This document shows, in pieces, positions 8,885-18,308 of a stretch of DNA of 64,000 nt; position 1 is the first letter of the stretch, and the number at the start of each line of letters is the position of its first letter. The notes beneath the pieces are model-generated. The model searched no databases and was not told the DNA's origin. It was given only the letters and a program-made list of their open reading frames with translations. The DNA is from Salinirubellus litoreus (GTDB lineage Archaea > Halobacteriota > Halobacteria > Halobacteriales > Haloarculaceae). The stretch covers positions 496,001 to 560,000 of the forward strand of contig NZ_CP147842.1 in NCBI RefSeq assembly GCF_037335815.1. The letters are read 5' to 3'. A program made the translations under genes and the position numbers.

Positions 8885-9701
8885 ATGGATTTCGTCGTTA
8901 CGCCGACGGCCGAACACTTCGATATCGACGCACACCGACTCGGGGAGCATTCACAGGACGAGACTCGCACCTTCCCCGATGGCGAAGTTTACGTTCAGTT
9001 GGAGGCGCTCGCTTCGATCGACCGTGCCACGGTGATCCACTCGGGACAGCCACACCCGAATCGCGGACTGGCATACCTCTACGGCGTGCTCGACCTGCTC
9101 CGGACGAACGGCTGTACGATCACGCTCGTGTTCACGTACGTCCCGTACTGTCGACAGGATTCGGAGTTCTACGCCGGAACGCTGAACTACGCTCGATCGC
9201 TCCTCCGTATGGTAACCGACTGCTACGGGGTGGATCGTATCTATGCCGTCGATCCGCATTTCAGTCACCAGGAGTGGATCCGAGACTTCCCCGTAGAGCG
9301 GCTCGAGGCGTATCCGCTGATCCACGAACGGGTCGAAATGGAAGACTACGTGGTGGTCGGGCCGGATCTCGGCGCAGTCGAGCGGTTCGACATCCCGGGC
9401 TTCGAAAAGACCCGGACAGGCGCACGCGACGTCGAACTGGCGGGCGAGTTCGATGTCGGGGGGCAGAACGTGCTGGTGTTCGATGACCTCATTGCCACTG
9501 GGGGGACGATGGTGAGCGCCTTCGAGCGGTTGAAAGATCAGGACGCGGCCACCGTCCAGGCTGCCGCGATCCACGGCGTCCTAGAAGACGGCGTCGAGCG
9601 TGTTCGGGAGACCGACGACACACTCTATCTGACGAATACGATCGCGAGGAAGCAGCCGACATCGGCGCCGAACCATTGATCGAGAACACGGTTCCTGGGT
9701 G
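8885..9701 (+). CDS. prs: Ribose-phosphate pyrophosphokinase paralogue (C-terminal frameshift)
   Basis: The protein starts at the ATG at 8885 (a GTG at 8876 is possible) and shows the Prs order: FPDGEVYV near residue 30, a catalytic-type segment VPYCRQDSEF near 87-96, DPHFSHQ near 122 and the PRPP/ribose-5-phosphate loop VFDDLIATGGTM near 200. It is about 45 residues shorter than typical Prs (~310) and diverges from the housekeeping type. The reading frame stops at 9679, but the +1 frame encodes EEAADIGAEPLIENTV and stops at 9701, which looks like the true C-terminus after a one-base loss near 9645. PRPP from this enzyme would feed PncB and PRTases in the same island. Confidence 0.82.
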
Positions 9702-9880
9702 AACGGCTGTCTCTCCGACGATCGGGTATCGATCGCGGTACTTGGAGCCCGCGCGTCGAATACAGGCTGCTCGCAGTCCCCCTCTCCATCCGACCCCCGT
9801 CCCGTAGTCCGGAACAGTTCCATGATCGCGCCGTGTATTCGCCGTGTAGTGTAGACGAATATACCGCGCAAGCCGGGCGT

Positions 9881-10245
9881 TCAGCGGATGAACTCGCTTA
9901 CGATACCACCCGCGATGGCCAAAGTGATTGCACCGGCGATAAAGGGCGCTCCCGGAGCGAATCCCGCGACTACGACGAGGTACACGCTAATGGCGCTCAC
10001 GGTGCCGACCGCGATCGAGACGCGGATGGCGAGCGACTGGATACCTCCTGACCGAGTTCCCGTCGCATTTCGACCGAGGGATATGCCACCGAGAACGCCG
10101 AAGAGGAGGGCGCCGATCGAAACGACAGCGGCAGGAACAGATTCCCGATCCGGAAAAGTGGCTCGATACCAGTACTAGGGGGTGGATAGGCGATTACAAC
10201 AGCGATGAATGCGACGACGACCAGTGCTTCACCGAGTCGATCCAT
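9881..10245 (-). CDS. Small membrane protein, frameshifted
   Basis: The first frame (ATG at 10245) encodes MDRLGEALVVVAFIAVVIAY, a membrane helix. A second frame from about 10150 to the stop at 9881-9883 encodes three more hydrophobic stretches (AAVVSIGALLFGVLGGISLG, VGTVSAISVYLVVVAGF and AGAITLAIAGGIVSEFI). Together they give a protein of about 120 residues with four predicted membrane helices. The frame changes between 10130 and 10190. No family is recognised. It is convergent with the prs-like gene. Confidence 0.6.
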
Positions 10246-10465
10246 GTCGGCTACAATTCCCTCGTTTGCCCCTACTGAAAAGTACCTTCTGGATATACCG
10301 GGTTACCAGCATCGACGCCGGTTCCATTGAGTCGGTGATCTCGGCTCGATATCCCGGATCACACACTCGATACCAGGTGGGTGGACAGGGATCAGGATCG
10401 CGAGCGAACGGGGATGCCTCGAGAATACGGGGGTCCGGTACGATTCGAACATCACGAACAAGAGG

Positions 10466-10472
10466 TATATAG
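10466..10472 (+). promoter_or_regulatory. TATA box of rdfA
   Basis: TATATAG is centred 31 bases upstream of the rdfA ATG, the distance expected for a leaderless haloarchaeal transcript. The extended string GTATATAGCG recurs upstream of the following SMC-like gene. Confidence 0.6.
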
Positions 10473-10499
10473 CGCAGGAGGAGTACAGAACCGTGTGCG

Positions 10500-11141
10500 A
10501 TGGGTAGCGACGACACGTCGCCGACGACTTCCACGGGATCTCGGTGCAATTGTAAGATCGGCAAGGCGATCGAGCGGTTCGGCCTGACCGAACTGAACGG
10601 CGACCTGATCGACGCGTGGACGGGGGCGGCGGACGGAGCGAGCCTGCGGGACCTCGAACGCGAGATCAATCGGCGCGTGCTCTCGGCCGCACTTCGAGCG
10701 GCGGCCGTCGACCCGCCCGAGGGCAGTGTGGAAGCGACCTACCGCGTGCTTACCGAAGACGACAGCGGTGGGGGCCGCGTGGCGATCCGGAACCGACTCG
10801 ACCGACAGGGAGTCGATATCGACGCTGTCGAGAACGCCTTCGTCTCCCACCAGACGGTCCATAACCACTTGCGGAGGTGTCTCGACGTCAGTCATAATTC
10901 CGAGTCCCCGACTCCCGAGGAACGGCTCGACACGGGCCGCCAGACCGTGACAGCCCTCCGCTCTCGGCTCGAGGCCGTGACGGAGACCGTCGTCGACCAG
11001 TTACGACGCGCGGACGTGCTCTCGCTCCCGCCGTTCGATGTCTACGTCGATGTCAACGTCGCCTGCCGCGAGTGTGGACGGTATCACTCGATCGAAGAGT
11101 TGCTTTCGACTCGTGGGTGTGCCTGTCGCGACGATGACTGA
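10500..11141 (+). CDS. rdfA: Rod-determining factor RdfA family protein
   Basis: A 213-residue protein with the features of the haloarchaeal RdfA family: N-terminal CNCKIGKAIERFGL, a helical segment ending ALRAAAVDP, an SHQTVHNHLR segment and a C-terminal zinc-binding-like part (CRECGRYHSIEELL followed by CAC). RdfA is needed for rod shape in Haloferax volcanii, where, as I recall, its gene is next to an SMC-related protein (Sph3); the same arrangement is seen here. The conserved HTH-like SHQTVHNHL segment hints at nucleic-acid or protein contact but no biochemical role is known. Its own TATA box lies 31 bases upstream. Confidence 0.88.
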   Translation: MGSDDTSPTTSTGSRCNCKIGKAIERFGLTELNGDLIDAWTGAADGASLRDLEREINRRVLSAALRAAAVDPPEGSVEATYRVLTEDDSGGGRVAIRNRLDRQGVDIDAVENAFVSHQTVHNHLRRCLDVSHNSESPTPEERLDTGRQTVTALRSRLEAVTETVVDQLRRADVLSLPPFDVYVDVNVACRECGRYHSIEELLSTRGCACRDDD

Positions 11142-11179
11142 CGGGCGGGGAACCGGCCTGTTTTGAGACGGTCGTGACG

Positions 11180-11186
11180 TATATAG
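11180..11186 (+). promoter_or_regulatory. TATA box of SMC-related gene
   Basis: TATATAG is centred 30 bases before the ATG at 11213. The surrounding GTATATAGCG is identical to the rdfA promoter core, so the two genes probably have matching independent leaderless promoters. Confidence 0.6.
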
Positions 11187-11212
11187 CGTTTCACACCGAC
11201 CTTCGAGTTCGT

Positions 11213-13183
11213 ATGTCGGAGATGTCGTCGCCGGAGGTGACGAACGCATCGGCGGAGGTCGATGTCGTTAATATCGGAGGGATCATTGACACGTCGGTCT
11301 CCCTCCGACCGGGTGTGAACGTGCTGACCGGTCGGAACGCGACTAACCGGACGTCGTTCCTTCGAGCACTGATGGCGGCACTCGGCAGCGACAGAGTGTC
11401 GCTCAAGAGTGACACCGAACAGGGGTCAGTCAAACTCACGCTCGGCGACCAGACCTATACCCGGACGCTACGGCGCGACGGGTCGGGGTCACGTATCCAG
11501 CTCGACGGCGATCCCTACCTCGAGGAGTCCACAGCCGCGAACCTGTTCGCCTTCCTCCTCGAGGACAACGAAGCACGGCAAAGCGTCGTCCGGGCGGATG
11601 GGCTCCGTGAGGTCATGATGGAGCCGGTCGACGTCGAATCGATCCGAGCCGAGATCGAACGGCTGGAGGCGAAGAAACGCGACCTCGAAACCCGGCTGGA
11701 CGATCTCGAAGGCGCCCGCGACCGACTCGTCGAGCTGCGATCCCGACGTGCGGAACTGGAAGACGAGCTCGAGGAGAAGCGGGCCGAGCTGGATGACATC
11801 GAAGCGACCATCGAGGCGGCCGACACGAGCGTCGAGGAGACGCGTAAAGAGCAGAAGACGTTCGAATCGACGTTGGGTGCCCTCCGGGATGCCCGTTCGA
11901 CACTCGAGGACATTCGGTTCAAGATAGAATCCGAACGGGAGAGCCTCACGTCGACCCGAGACTCGATCGAGGCGGCCCGCGAGGAACTGGACGAACTCGA
12001 CGAGGTAGAGTCGGAGATCGCGGTCGTAGAGGAGCGGATAGAGGCGCTAACCGACCGGAAACGCGAACTCGATTCGACCGTCAACGGACTTCAGAACCTC
12101 ATTCGGTTCAACGAGGAGGTGCTCGACGGCGAGAACGACCTCCGGGAAACGCTCCGGTCGATCGAGGACGGTCCCGCCGATGATGGTGACACCGGCTCGA
12201 TTACCGACCAACTCGTCGCGGACGAACGGGTCTGCTGGACCTGCGGGACCGAGGTCGAACGGAACCGCATCGAGTCGATGCTCGACCGATTGCGGTCGAC
12301 GAGCCGAGAGAAACAGCAGGAACGGAGTGACCTCACCTCGGACCTCGACGAGCTTCGTACACGCCGACGAGAACTGGTGTCGCAGCGCGATCGTCGACAG
12401 GAACTCAAGGAGCGTATCGAACGCCTCGAAGAGGAGGCCGACGAACGTGAAGGTCGTCTCGAGCGGTTGACCGAGGAACACGAGACCGCCGAGCGCCGAG
12501 TGAGGAAGTTAGAGTCCCGCGCGGACGAACTTCGGACTGACGATGACGACGAGCTGCTCGAACTGCACAGTGAAGCCAATGAAATCGAGTTCGAGATCGG
12601 TCGGTTGAGTACTCAACTGGAGGAGATAAGCGATGAGATCGAAGATATCGAGTCACAGTTGATACAAGAATCGGAACTCGAGAACCGGCGTCAGGATATC
12701 CAAGCCGAACTCGAAGAACTCCGGACAAAGGTCGACAAGATGGAGCGAGACGCGGTCTCGCAGTTCAACGACCACATGGAGACACTCCTCGAGATCCTCG
12801 AGTACAATGATCTTGAGCGCGTCTGGATCGAGCGCCGGAACAGCGAGAGGAGCAAGAGCCGCCGATCGACGTCAGACAGTCGATTTGACCTCCACGTCGT
12901 ACGGAAGGGCGAATCGGGAGCGGCGTATGAAGACACCGTCGACCATCTGTCGGAGAGTGAACGAGAGGTAGTTGGGTTAGTTTTCGCGCTCGCGGGCTAC
13001 CTTGTCCACGAGGTCAACGAGGAACTCCCGTTCGTACTCCTGGATTCGCTGGAATCGATTGACGCGAACCGCTTGGATGCGCTCATCGGATACTTCAGCG
13101 GGTATGCGGACTACCTGGTCGCCCTCCTCCCGGAAGACGCGTCCGAAATCACCATCGAGCACCACCGAGTGACCGACATCTGA
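11213..13183 (+). CDS. Archaea-specific SMC-related protein (Sph3-like)
   Basis: A 656-residue SMC/Rad50-like ATPase. The N-terminal nucleotide-binding loop is the variant GRNATNRTSFLRAL (about residues 40-53), which lacks the usual Lys of Walker A, as I recall is normal for this haloarchaeal family. Two long coiled coils flank a zinc-hook-type CWTCG (C-x-x-C) near residue 343. The C-terminus has a signature-like LSESEREVVGLVFALAGYL and a Walker B-like PFVLLDSLESID. The start at 11213 follows its TATA box by 30 bases. In Haloferax the homologue next to rdfA contributes to cell-shape control. The protein probably tethers DNA or a cytoskeletal partner at the membrane or nucleoid; that part is inference. 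Confidence 0.88.
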   Translation: MSEMSSPEVTNASAEVDVVNIGGIIDTSVSLRPGVNVLTGRNATNRTSFLRALMAALGSDRVSLKSDTEQGSVKLTLGDQTYTRTLRRDGSGSRIQLDGDPYLEESTAANLFAFLLEDNEARQSVVRADGLREVMMEPVDVESIRAEIERLEAKKRDLETRLDDLEGARDRLVELRSRRAELEDELEEKRAELDDIEATIEAADTSVEETRKEQKTFESTLGALRDARSTLEDIRFKIESERESLTSTRDSIEAAREELDELDEVESEIAVVEERIEALTDRKRELDSTVNGLQNLIRFNEEVLDGENDLRETLRSIEDGPADDGDTGSITDQLVADERVCWTCGTEVERNRIESMLDRLRSTSREKQQERSDLTSDLDELRTRRRELVSQRDRRQELKERIERLEEEADEREGRLERLTEEHETAERRVRKLESRADELRTDDDDELLELHSEANEIEFEIGRLSTQLEEISDEIEDIESQLIQESELENRRQDIQAELEELRTKVDKMERDAVSQFNDHMETLLEILEYNDLERVWIERRNSERSKSRRSTSDSRFDLHVVRKGESGAAYEDTVDHLSESEREVVGLVFALAGYLVHEVNEELPFVLLDSLESIDANRLDALIGYFSGYADYLVALLPEDASEITIEHHRVTDI

Positions 13184-13683
13184 CCCGGCTATTCTACCGG
13201 CGGGATCCATTCGAACGGAGCTCGCGCATCGGTACTGCTTCGGAGTCGGCGCCAACCCGTATCAAGCCAGGGAAACGCCGGTCTGAATCGGATCGGATCT
13301 CCCGGGGCCGGTTCCGTTCGTTTTGAGTGGCAAACCCCTGCTCCGTACGGTTGCTGAAGAAGAGCGTACAGTCGCTCGCTCCGGGGAACACGAGATGATC
13401 CTCCCGTCCGGCCACATGTGGTCAAGAGGGCATCGGCCACCTCGCACGAACTGGTCATGAAGGCCAGTTCGTTCGACGGAGCGGAGCACCGACAGTCGAC
13501 GGACATTTGCGCAGGAATCGGTCTGTCTAACGGTAGGTGTGACCCGACGTTCGACTCTTCTGCTGACGTTTACGTTGAGTTGGGATGCCACGAATCCGGA
13601 TCGACCACCCCGTGAAATACAACCATTATTAGGTAATTTTTCGGATGTGATGTATCGGAGTTTGACGGCACTAGTTCCGTCAA
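13184..13683. other. 500-base gap between SMC-like gene and TFB
   Basis: No gene can be supported. Overlapping frames occur on both strands without motifs. The region around 13619-13640 is AT-rich for this genome. It lies between convergent genes, so it may just hold their terminators. Confidence 0.4.
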
Positions 13684-14756
13684 TCACTGGATCACCTCCA
13701 GTGAATCTGTATCCCGAGTTCCCTGCAACTGGGATAGTCGAATGGGATAACTGTACGACGGTTTAGTCGAGAGGAAGTGACCTCGGTTGGGGAGAGACCA
13801 CTTCTCGGATGCGTCTGCGACCTCTAACAGCTCTTGGTATCGGTTGCGGATAGTCACGACACTGACCGCCTTCTGTGAGGGCTTTTCGCCGGTGAGTTGC
13901 CCGGCGGCGTAGATCGCTGCTGCGGCCAGCCCGACCGGGCTCTTCCCGTTGAACACGCCCGTCCCTTTCGCCTCGTGGAGGAGTTCGCGGGCGTGATAGC
14001 GGGTTTCGTCTCCCACTTCAGATCGTCGACGATTCGGTCGACGAACCGGAGCGGGTCCGCGGGCTCGACCGCGAGCCCGATCTCCCGGTTGATATACCGG
14101 TAGGTACGTTTGAACTCCATCTCACCGATGCGGCTGACGGTAGCGACTTCGTCGATGCTGCGCGGTCGGTTCATTTGCCGGGCCGCGGCGTAGATCGCGG
14201 CGGTCGCGACGCCCTCGATCGATCGACCCGGCAGGAGGTCCTCGTCGAGCTCGCGTCGGTAGATGACCGAAGCGGTCTCGCGCACGTCCTTCGGGAGCCC
14301 GAGGGCACTACCCATCCGTTCGATCTCCGCGAGGGCCTGCTTGAGGTTGCGCTCCTTGTGGTCGCGTGTGCGGAAGCGTTCGTCCCACGTCCGAAGTCGC
14401 TGCATCTTCCGGCGGTGCCGCGAACTAAGCGCGTTTCCGTGGGCGTCCTTGTCCTGCCAGTCGATTACGCTCGAGAGCCCTTTGTCGTGCATGAGATTCG
14501 TCGTCGGGGCCCCGACGCGGCTCTTCTCGTCTCTCTCCTCCGGGGTGAACGCGCGCCACTCCGGGCTGGGATCGACCTCGGCCTCGTCGACGACCAGCCC
14601 ACACTGGGCGCAGACCGTCTCGGTGCGGTCGGCGTTGGACTCTAGCTGTCCGCCACACTCGGGACACGTCGACGCTCGACTCGAAACCCGCGAATCTTCG
14701 GTCGATTCCGTATCCAGTGACTCGTTACTGTATGCTCGAAGTGTGGTCTCACTCAT
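13684..14756 (-). CDS. tfb: Transcription initiation factor TFB (frameshifted)
   Basis: The N-terminal zinc ribbon is intact (CPECGGQ and VCAQCG, about residues 31-54), followed by the B-reader/linker (EWRAFTPEERDEKSRVGAPTT region) and the first cyclin repeat (SIEGVATAAIYAAARQMNRPRS). The second cyclin repeat begins RFVDRIVDDLKW and then moves to another frame with GVFNGKSPVGLAAAAIYAAGQLTGE and the terminal YQELLEVAD. Restoring one G in a GGG run near 14003 rejoins the two. Multiple TFBs in haloarchaea direct different promoter sets, so a TFB in a stress island could be its own regulator. Whether the break is real decides if it works. Confidence 0.85.
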
Positions 14757-15054
14757 TGGGATACCAGTTTGGGAAAGGGGACCTGGAGCTTCCCCACCCT
14801 AATACTAACGTAAGATAAGTACTATAAATGTATAACTCTTACTCACAAGAGCCTCCGGCGATCCTGGAAACAGCAAAGAGCCCGTGGAATACCGGAGTCA
14901 AGCTGTTGTGGGCGGAACTCTTTCACAACCGGGCGACTCATCGACGTGGAGGCTCGAGTCGATTCCCCTTTATAACTCTATCGTCAAACTTCATGGGATG
15001 GCGGTAACCGTACGACCCGAGTCAACAGCCGGAGATAGGGTCCCGTGACTCCCC

Positions 15055-15189
15055 ATGCCGGAATGCAAGAACTGCGGTTCGTTCGTCACGCCCGGATTCG
15101 CCCGGGTGTTCGGTGACAATCGAAACGAGGTTCACGGGTGCAAGAACTGCCTGAAGATGGCCGAGATACGGGACGGGGGCACGGCTTAG
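15055..15189 (+). CDS. Small zinc-finger protein (DUF7563-like)
   Basis: A 44-residue protein with two C-x-x-C pairs, CKNCGSF at the N-terminus and CKNC near residue 30, separated by a VRVF-like RVFGDN segment. This matches a family of tiny haloarchaeal zinc fingers (MPxCxxCxxxVxxxFxRVF pattern) that I recall as DUF7563. The role is unknown; such proteins are frequent in haloarchaea and may bind nucleic acid or modulate transcription. It is monocistronic, ahead of the flippase-like gene. Confidence 0.72.
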   Translation: MPECKNCGSFVTPGFARVFGDNRNEVHGCKNCLKMAEIRDGGTA

Positions 15190-15347
15190 TTCGGGCCGTC
15201 ATTCGCTATTCGCGATACGTGCGCCCGAACACGACAGAAGCCAATTCGTCCGGTCAGATAGTCCTCGGTCCGGCAGGTAAACGGGAGGTGTCCGAGGTAA
15301 CGTGGTGCGAGTCGCCGATGTCATATCAGTACAGTTGATACCCGACG

Positions 15348-16385
15348 ATGCGGACTCTCGAGCAGATGGGTTCACGGAAACCGCAGACGAGAGCGACTCT
15401 CGTTAGTTTCGTCCTCGCGATCGTTCTCCTCTCTGCGCTTCTCTATATCGTCGGCGTGGCGGATATACTCGCGGTTCTGGGCGCAGTCGATCCCGTGGTG
15501 GTCGGTGTCCTCTCGGGCGTCGTCCTGTGCTGGATCGGCGTGTGGAGCGGATCGTTACGCATCGTCCTCCGAGTCCTCGATCTACCCGACCCGCCCGTTC
15601 GGACGTTCCTCGCATATACCAGCATGATGTTCTGGGACAACATTACACCCTTTTCGACGGTCGCTGCGGACCCTATCGCTGCGGGGATACTCGCCGAGAC
15701 GTTCGATGTGGAGTACGAACGAAGCCTCGCTATCGTCATCACGGTCGATTTCCTCAATTTCGTCCCAGCACCCCTTTTTGCCATCGTTGGCCTCCTCTAC
15801 GTCGTGGCGACCGCCGCCGCGGGGGATATCATTGGGACTATTATGATCCCCCTCATTGCGGGCTTGGTGCTCCTGACGCTTGTCAGTTACCTCTCCTGGC
15901 AACATCGACAGCTGCTCGGCAGCGCGGTCGTCACAGCGATCGCAAGGACGACACGGATGCTCGGGCGGATCGTCCCGGGTATCGAAGCCCAGGAGCGACA
16001 CGAGCTCCAGTGGCGCATGGATACGCTTCTCGAGCAACTAGAAACGGTCGCGACTCATCGACGAGCACTCGTGCTCGTCCTCCTGCTCGCGGTTACCGGG
16101 TGGGCGTTCCTGTCGCTCGCCCTCTGGCTTTCGCTCTACGCTGTCGGCGTGGTTATTCCGCCCGGTGTCACTCTCTTCGCCGTCCCCCTGGTGACCGTCG
16201 TCGAACTCGTCCCCCTCCCCGGCGGTGTCGGTGGACTGGAACCTCTACTCGTGCTGCTCCTTGCGTCAACAACGGGCGGTTCACTCGCAGCCGTGACGGC
16301 GGGCGTTCTCGTGTTTCGACTCGGCACACACTGGGTTCCAATCGTCCTCGGTGGAACCGCGCTCCCCGTTCTCCTGGCTCGTTGA
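15348..16385 (+). CDS. Flippase-like membrane protein (LPG synthase TM / UPF0104 family)
   Basis: A 345-residue integral membrane protein with about eight helices (starts near residues 16, 48, 110, 145, 240, 270, 300 and 325). The conserved segments of the lysylphosphatidylglycerol synthase transmembrane region/YbhN-type family are visible: MMFWDNITPFSTVAADPIAA near residue 85 and ELVPLPGGVGGLEPLLV near 287. Relatives flip or transfer lipid-linked substrates, but in archaea the substrate is unknown. The start could also be the ATG at 15366. Independent gene with no clear operon partner. Confidence 0.85.
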   Translation: MRTLEQMGSRKPQTRATLVSFVLAIVLLSALLYIVGVADILAVLGAVDPVVVGVLSGVVLCWIGVWSGSLRIVLRVLDLPDPPVRTFLAYTSMMFWDNITPFSTVAADPIAAGILAETFDVEYERSLAIVITVDFLNFVPAPLFAIVGLLYVVATAAAGDIIGTIMIPLIAGLVLLTLVSYLSWQHRQLLGSAVVTAIARTTRMLGRIVPGIEAQERHELQWRMDTLLEQLETVATHRRALVLVLLLAVTGWAFLSLALWLSLYAVGVVIPPGVTLFAVPLVTVVELVPLPGGVGGLEPLLVLLLASTTGGSLAAVTAGVLVFRLGTHWVPIVLGGTALPVLLAR

Positions 16386-16493
16386 TCGACGGCCTACCTT
16401 GACGGGAAGGGCGACTCCGACGTCGCTGGGATGGCACCTCGGCCCGGCCTGGGTCGTGTCGATCACACGAAGCCCATGCTCGATGGCGCCCTC

Positions 16494-16805
16494 TCACTTT
16501 TCGAGCATGTCTTCGGGCCCATCCCCTTCGACCTTCTCGATCGATTCGAGGACCCGTTCGATATCCTCTTCGGCTGCCTGTCCGGCCTGTTCGCCAGCAC
16601 CTTCTTCGATGCGAGTCTGTTCGACGGTCTTCTCGCTCACTTCCTCACCAAGTGCTTCGTGAGCTTTCGGCCGCCAGTCGTCACACTCGGCGAGTGCGTC
16701 CGCATCGATGTCGCTCTCTCGCAACGCTCGGGCGATCCGCTCACCGTGAGCGACGACCTCATCCCATCATCCGTGGACAAGAAAGCCGGAGACGCGTTCT
16801 TCCAT
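16494..16805 (-). pseudogene. DUF5828-family gene with in-frame stop, C-terminally shortened
   Basis: The reverse frame from the ATG at 16805 reads MEERVSGFLVHG, then a TGA (16767-16769), then WDEVVAHGERIARALRESD and DWRPKAHEALGEEVSEKT. Both flanks match the haloarchaeal DUF5828 family as I remember it (ME-x-x-VSGF-x-VHG-x-WDEV, then DEWRPKAHE), so the TGA replaces one codon and is a real nonsense position, not a frameshift. The frame then ends after about 100 codons, where the family has about 150. Function of the family is unknown. A downstream start could still give a shorter product. Confidence 0.7.
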
Positions 16806-16831
16806 AACGGACGGTCATCTCGAACGGTGAC

Positions 16832-17267
16832 TCACTCCGAGTATCCTTCCTGGAGGAATTCCCCTTCCGTCTCGTAGATGGAAACTAACTCCGTGATGAA
16901 CTCCTCGTGGAACCAGTGGTCCTCCTCACTGTATCCCTCGAGAACAGCCCCGTTGGCCTCGATGATCCCCCTGATAATGTCGAGTTTGCCGAGGATCCAC
17001 TCGATGCGATAGAGCTGCTGGACGGTGTCCGGCGCTTCGCCCTCGAACTCGTCGAGGGTCGAGACCGACGATATCTTATCGCTTTCTCGGAGCGTTTCGG
17101 TTAGCGCCTCGAGCGCGGTCGGCGATCCCGTGACCCAGACGTATGGTGGCCCGGCTCTGCGTTGGGACGATCCGCTCGAGTTCAGCAGAGAGTCCGTTGC
17201 CACCAGCAATGTAGCTCCCGAGTTCGAAGCGCTCCGTCGAGATCGTAAACTCGACCAGTATAGTCAC
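16832..17267 (-). pseudogene. Bat-like (HTH-10) regulator, N-terminal domain remnant
   Basis: A GTG at 17267 begins VTILVEFTISTERFELGSYI and continues AELERIVPT, the N-terminal pattern of bacterio-opsin-activator-like regulators. A second frame then carries YVWVTGS, YRIEWILGKLDIIRGIIEAN and AVLEGYSEEDHWF. The frame changes near 17150. After HWF the family should continue with a beta-rich region and a C-terminal HTH-10 DNA-binding domain; here only ELVSIYE remains before the stop. The DNA-binding part is therefore absent. This combination of frameshift, internal deletion and missing HTH points to real decay of a regulator. Confidence 0.7.
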
Positions 17268-17645
17268 ACCCAGGAATCTCCTCGGGGCGATTCTTCGGAC
17301 GACATTGCGGTGTTCGAATACCGGAAACCGTCGGCGAATAAACCGGTCGCCCGAGCTCCGGCGGAGTTCCGACCCGGATTCGCTATCCAGGATGGGGATG
17401 GACGAGAGACCCGACTGGCCCCTCGCTTTCAGGCGTGACTGATTGGAGAACTTCGGACTGTACCTGGCCACCTCAAGCCCCGTTCGGATGAGCAGGAGAA
17501 GGAGAACGCGTGGCTAACTGACTTCCAGCCCGGCGACGCCCTCCGGGATGGCACCCGAATCGCCACGACGTGCTGTAGTCTCTTTCCCACACCGCAGGAA
17601 TAGGCGCGATGATTGATGCTACCGTCGCGGGAAGGGTCGAATGGC
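17268..17645. other. Gap before DUF2267 gene
   Basis: No supported gene. It carries the promoter regions of the divergent Bat-like remnant and the DUF2267 gene, but no clear TATA element is picked out. Confidence 0.4.
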
Positions 17646-18104
17646 ATGGATTTCGACGAGTTCACAGGGACGGTCCAGCACCGACTCGAACTGCCGGCTA
17701 CCGGCGAGACGATGCGGGCGATTCGGGCGACGCTGATGACACTGGGACAGCGGATCCAGGACGGAAACGCCGAAGACCTCGCCGCCTCGCTCCCGATGGA
17801 GATTAAGTGGTACCTGACCGGCGCGGTTCACGAGCACGGCCAGCGGTTCGACTGGTCGGAGTTCGTAACACGGGTCGCCGAGATCGAGCACGTAGACAGG
17901 TCGGATGCCGCGTATCACGCCCAGGTCATCATCGACCTCGTGAGGACGCTGGTCCCGCCGTCGGACTTCCAGCAGCTCCGGGACCAACTCCCGGAGAGCG
18001 AAGACGACGAGAACTGGCGGAAACTGTTCGAGGTCGTCGACGCCGGTGGCTGGGGCGACGCTCAGGAGGCACAGACCGGTGGCGGGCCACAGACTGAGGG
18101 ATAG
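17646..18104 (+). CDS. DUF2267 domain protein (copy 1)
   Basis: A 152-residue protein starting at the ATG at 17646 (MDFDEF). It has the DUF2267 pattern: FTGTVQHRL, a helical repeat, TLMTLGQRI, DLAASLPMEIKWYLTG and a second helical half with HAQVIIDLVRTLVP. The C-terminal tail is acidic and Gly-rich. A paralogue with the same architecture is at 48942-49433 and is about as similar as recent paralogues. DUF2267 proteins are common next to Usp and CBS genes in bacteria; the domain name derives from an all-helical fold with no known activity. Confidence 0.85.
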   Translation: MDFDEFTGTVQHRLELPATGETMRAIRATLMTLGQRIQDGNAEDLAASLPMEIKWYLTGAVHEHGQRFDWSEFVTRVAEIEHVDRSDAAYHAQVIIDLVRTLVPPSDFQQLRDQLPESEDDENWRKLFEVVDAGGWGDAQEAQTGGGPQTEG

Positions 18105-18224
18105 AGACGACGGGGCAGCCCTCAGAGTGACCCCCAGCGCTGTACGTCGAACCTGCAGCGGTCGTCGACGGCGACTAAGGACGAAACGATAAACCCCACT
18201 CAACGGGCACCGTACGTCACAATA

Positions 18225-18308
18225 GGTGGGATGGCAGAGTGGACGAATGTGCCTGCCTGGAAAGCAGGTGGCCGAGAGGCCTCGTGGGTTCGAATCCCAC
18301 TCCCACCG
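18225..18308 (+). tRNA. tRNA-Ser (anticodon GGA)
   Basis: A class II tRNA of 84 bases. The acceptor GGTGGGA (18225-18231) pairs with TCCCACC (18301-18307), with discriminator G at 18308. The anticodon stem CCTGC/GCAGG encloses loop CTGGAAA with anticodon GGA. A long variable arm (TGGCCGAGAGGCCTCG region) and a T arm GTGGG-TTCGAAT-CCCAC are present, which is diagnostic of serine. CCA is not encoded. An AT-rich box (ACGATAAACC) about 35 bases upstream is a plausible promoter. No intron is seen. Confidence 0.95.

Noticed and set aside
8585..8950. 121-codon reverse frame across the prs-like start
   Set aside because: Overlaps the start of prs in antisense and shows no family resemblance.
10500..14756. 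Replication origin near rdfA or TFB
   Set aside because: No Orc1/Cdc6 gene and no cluster of ORB-like repeats is present.
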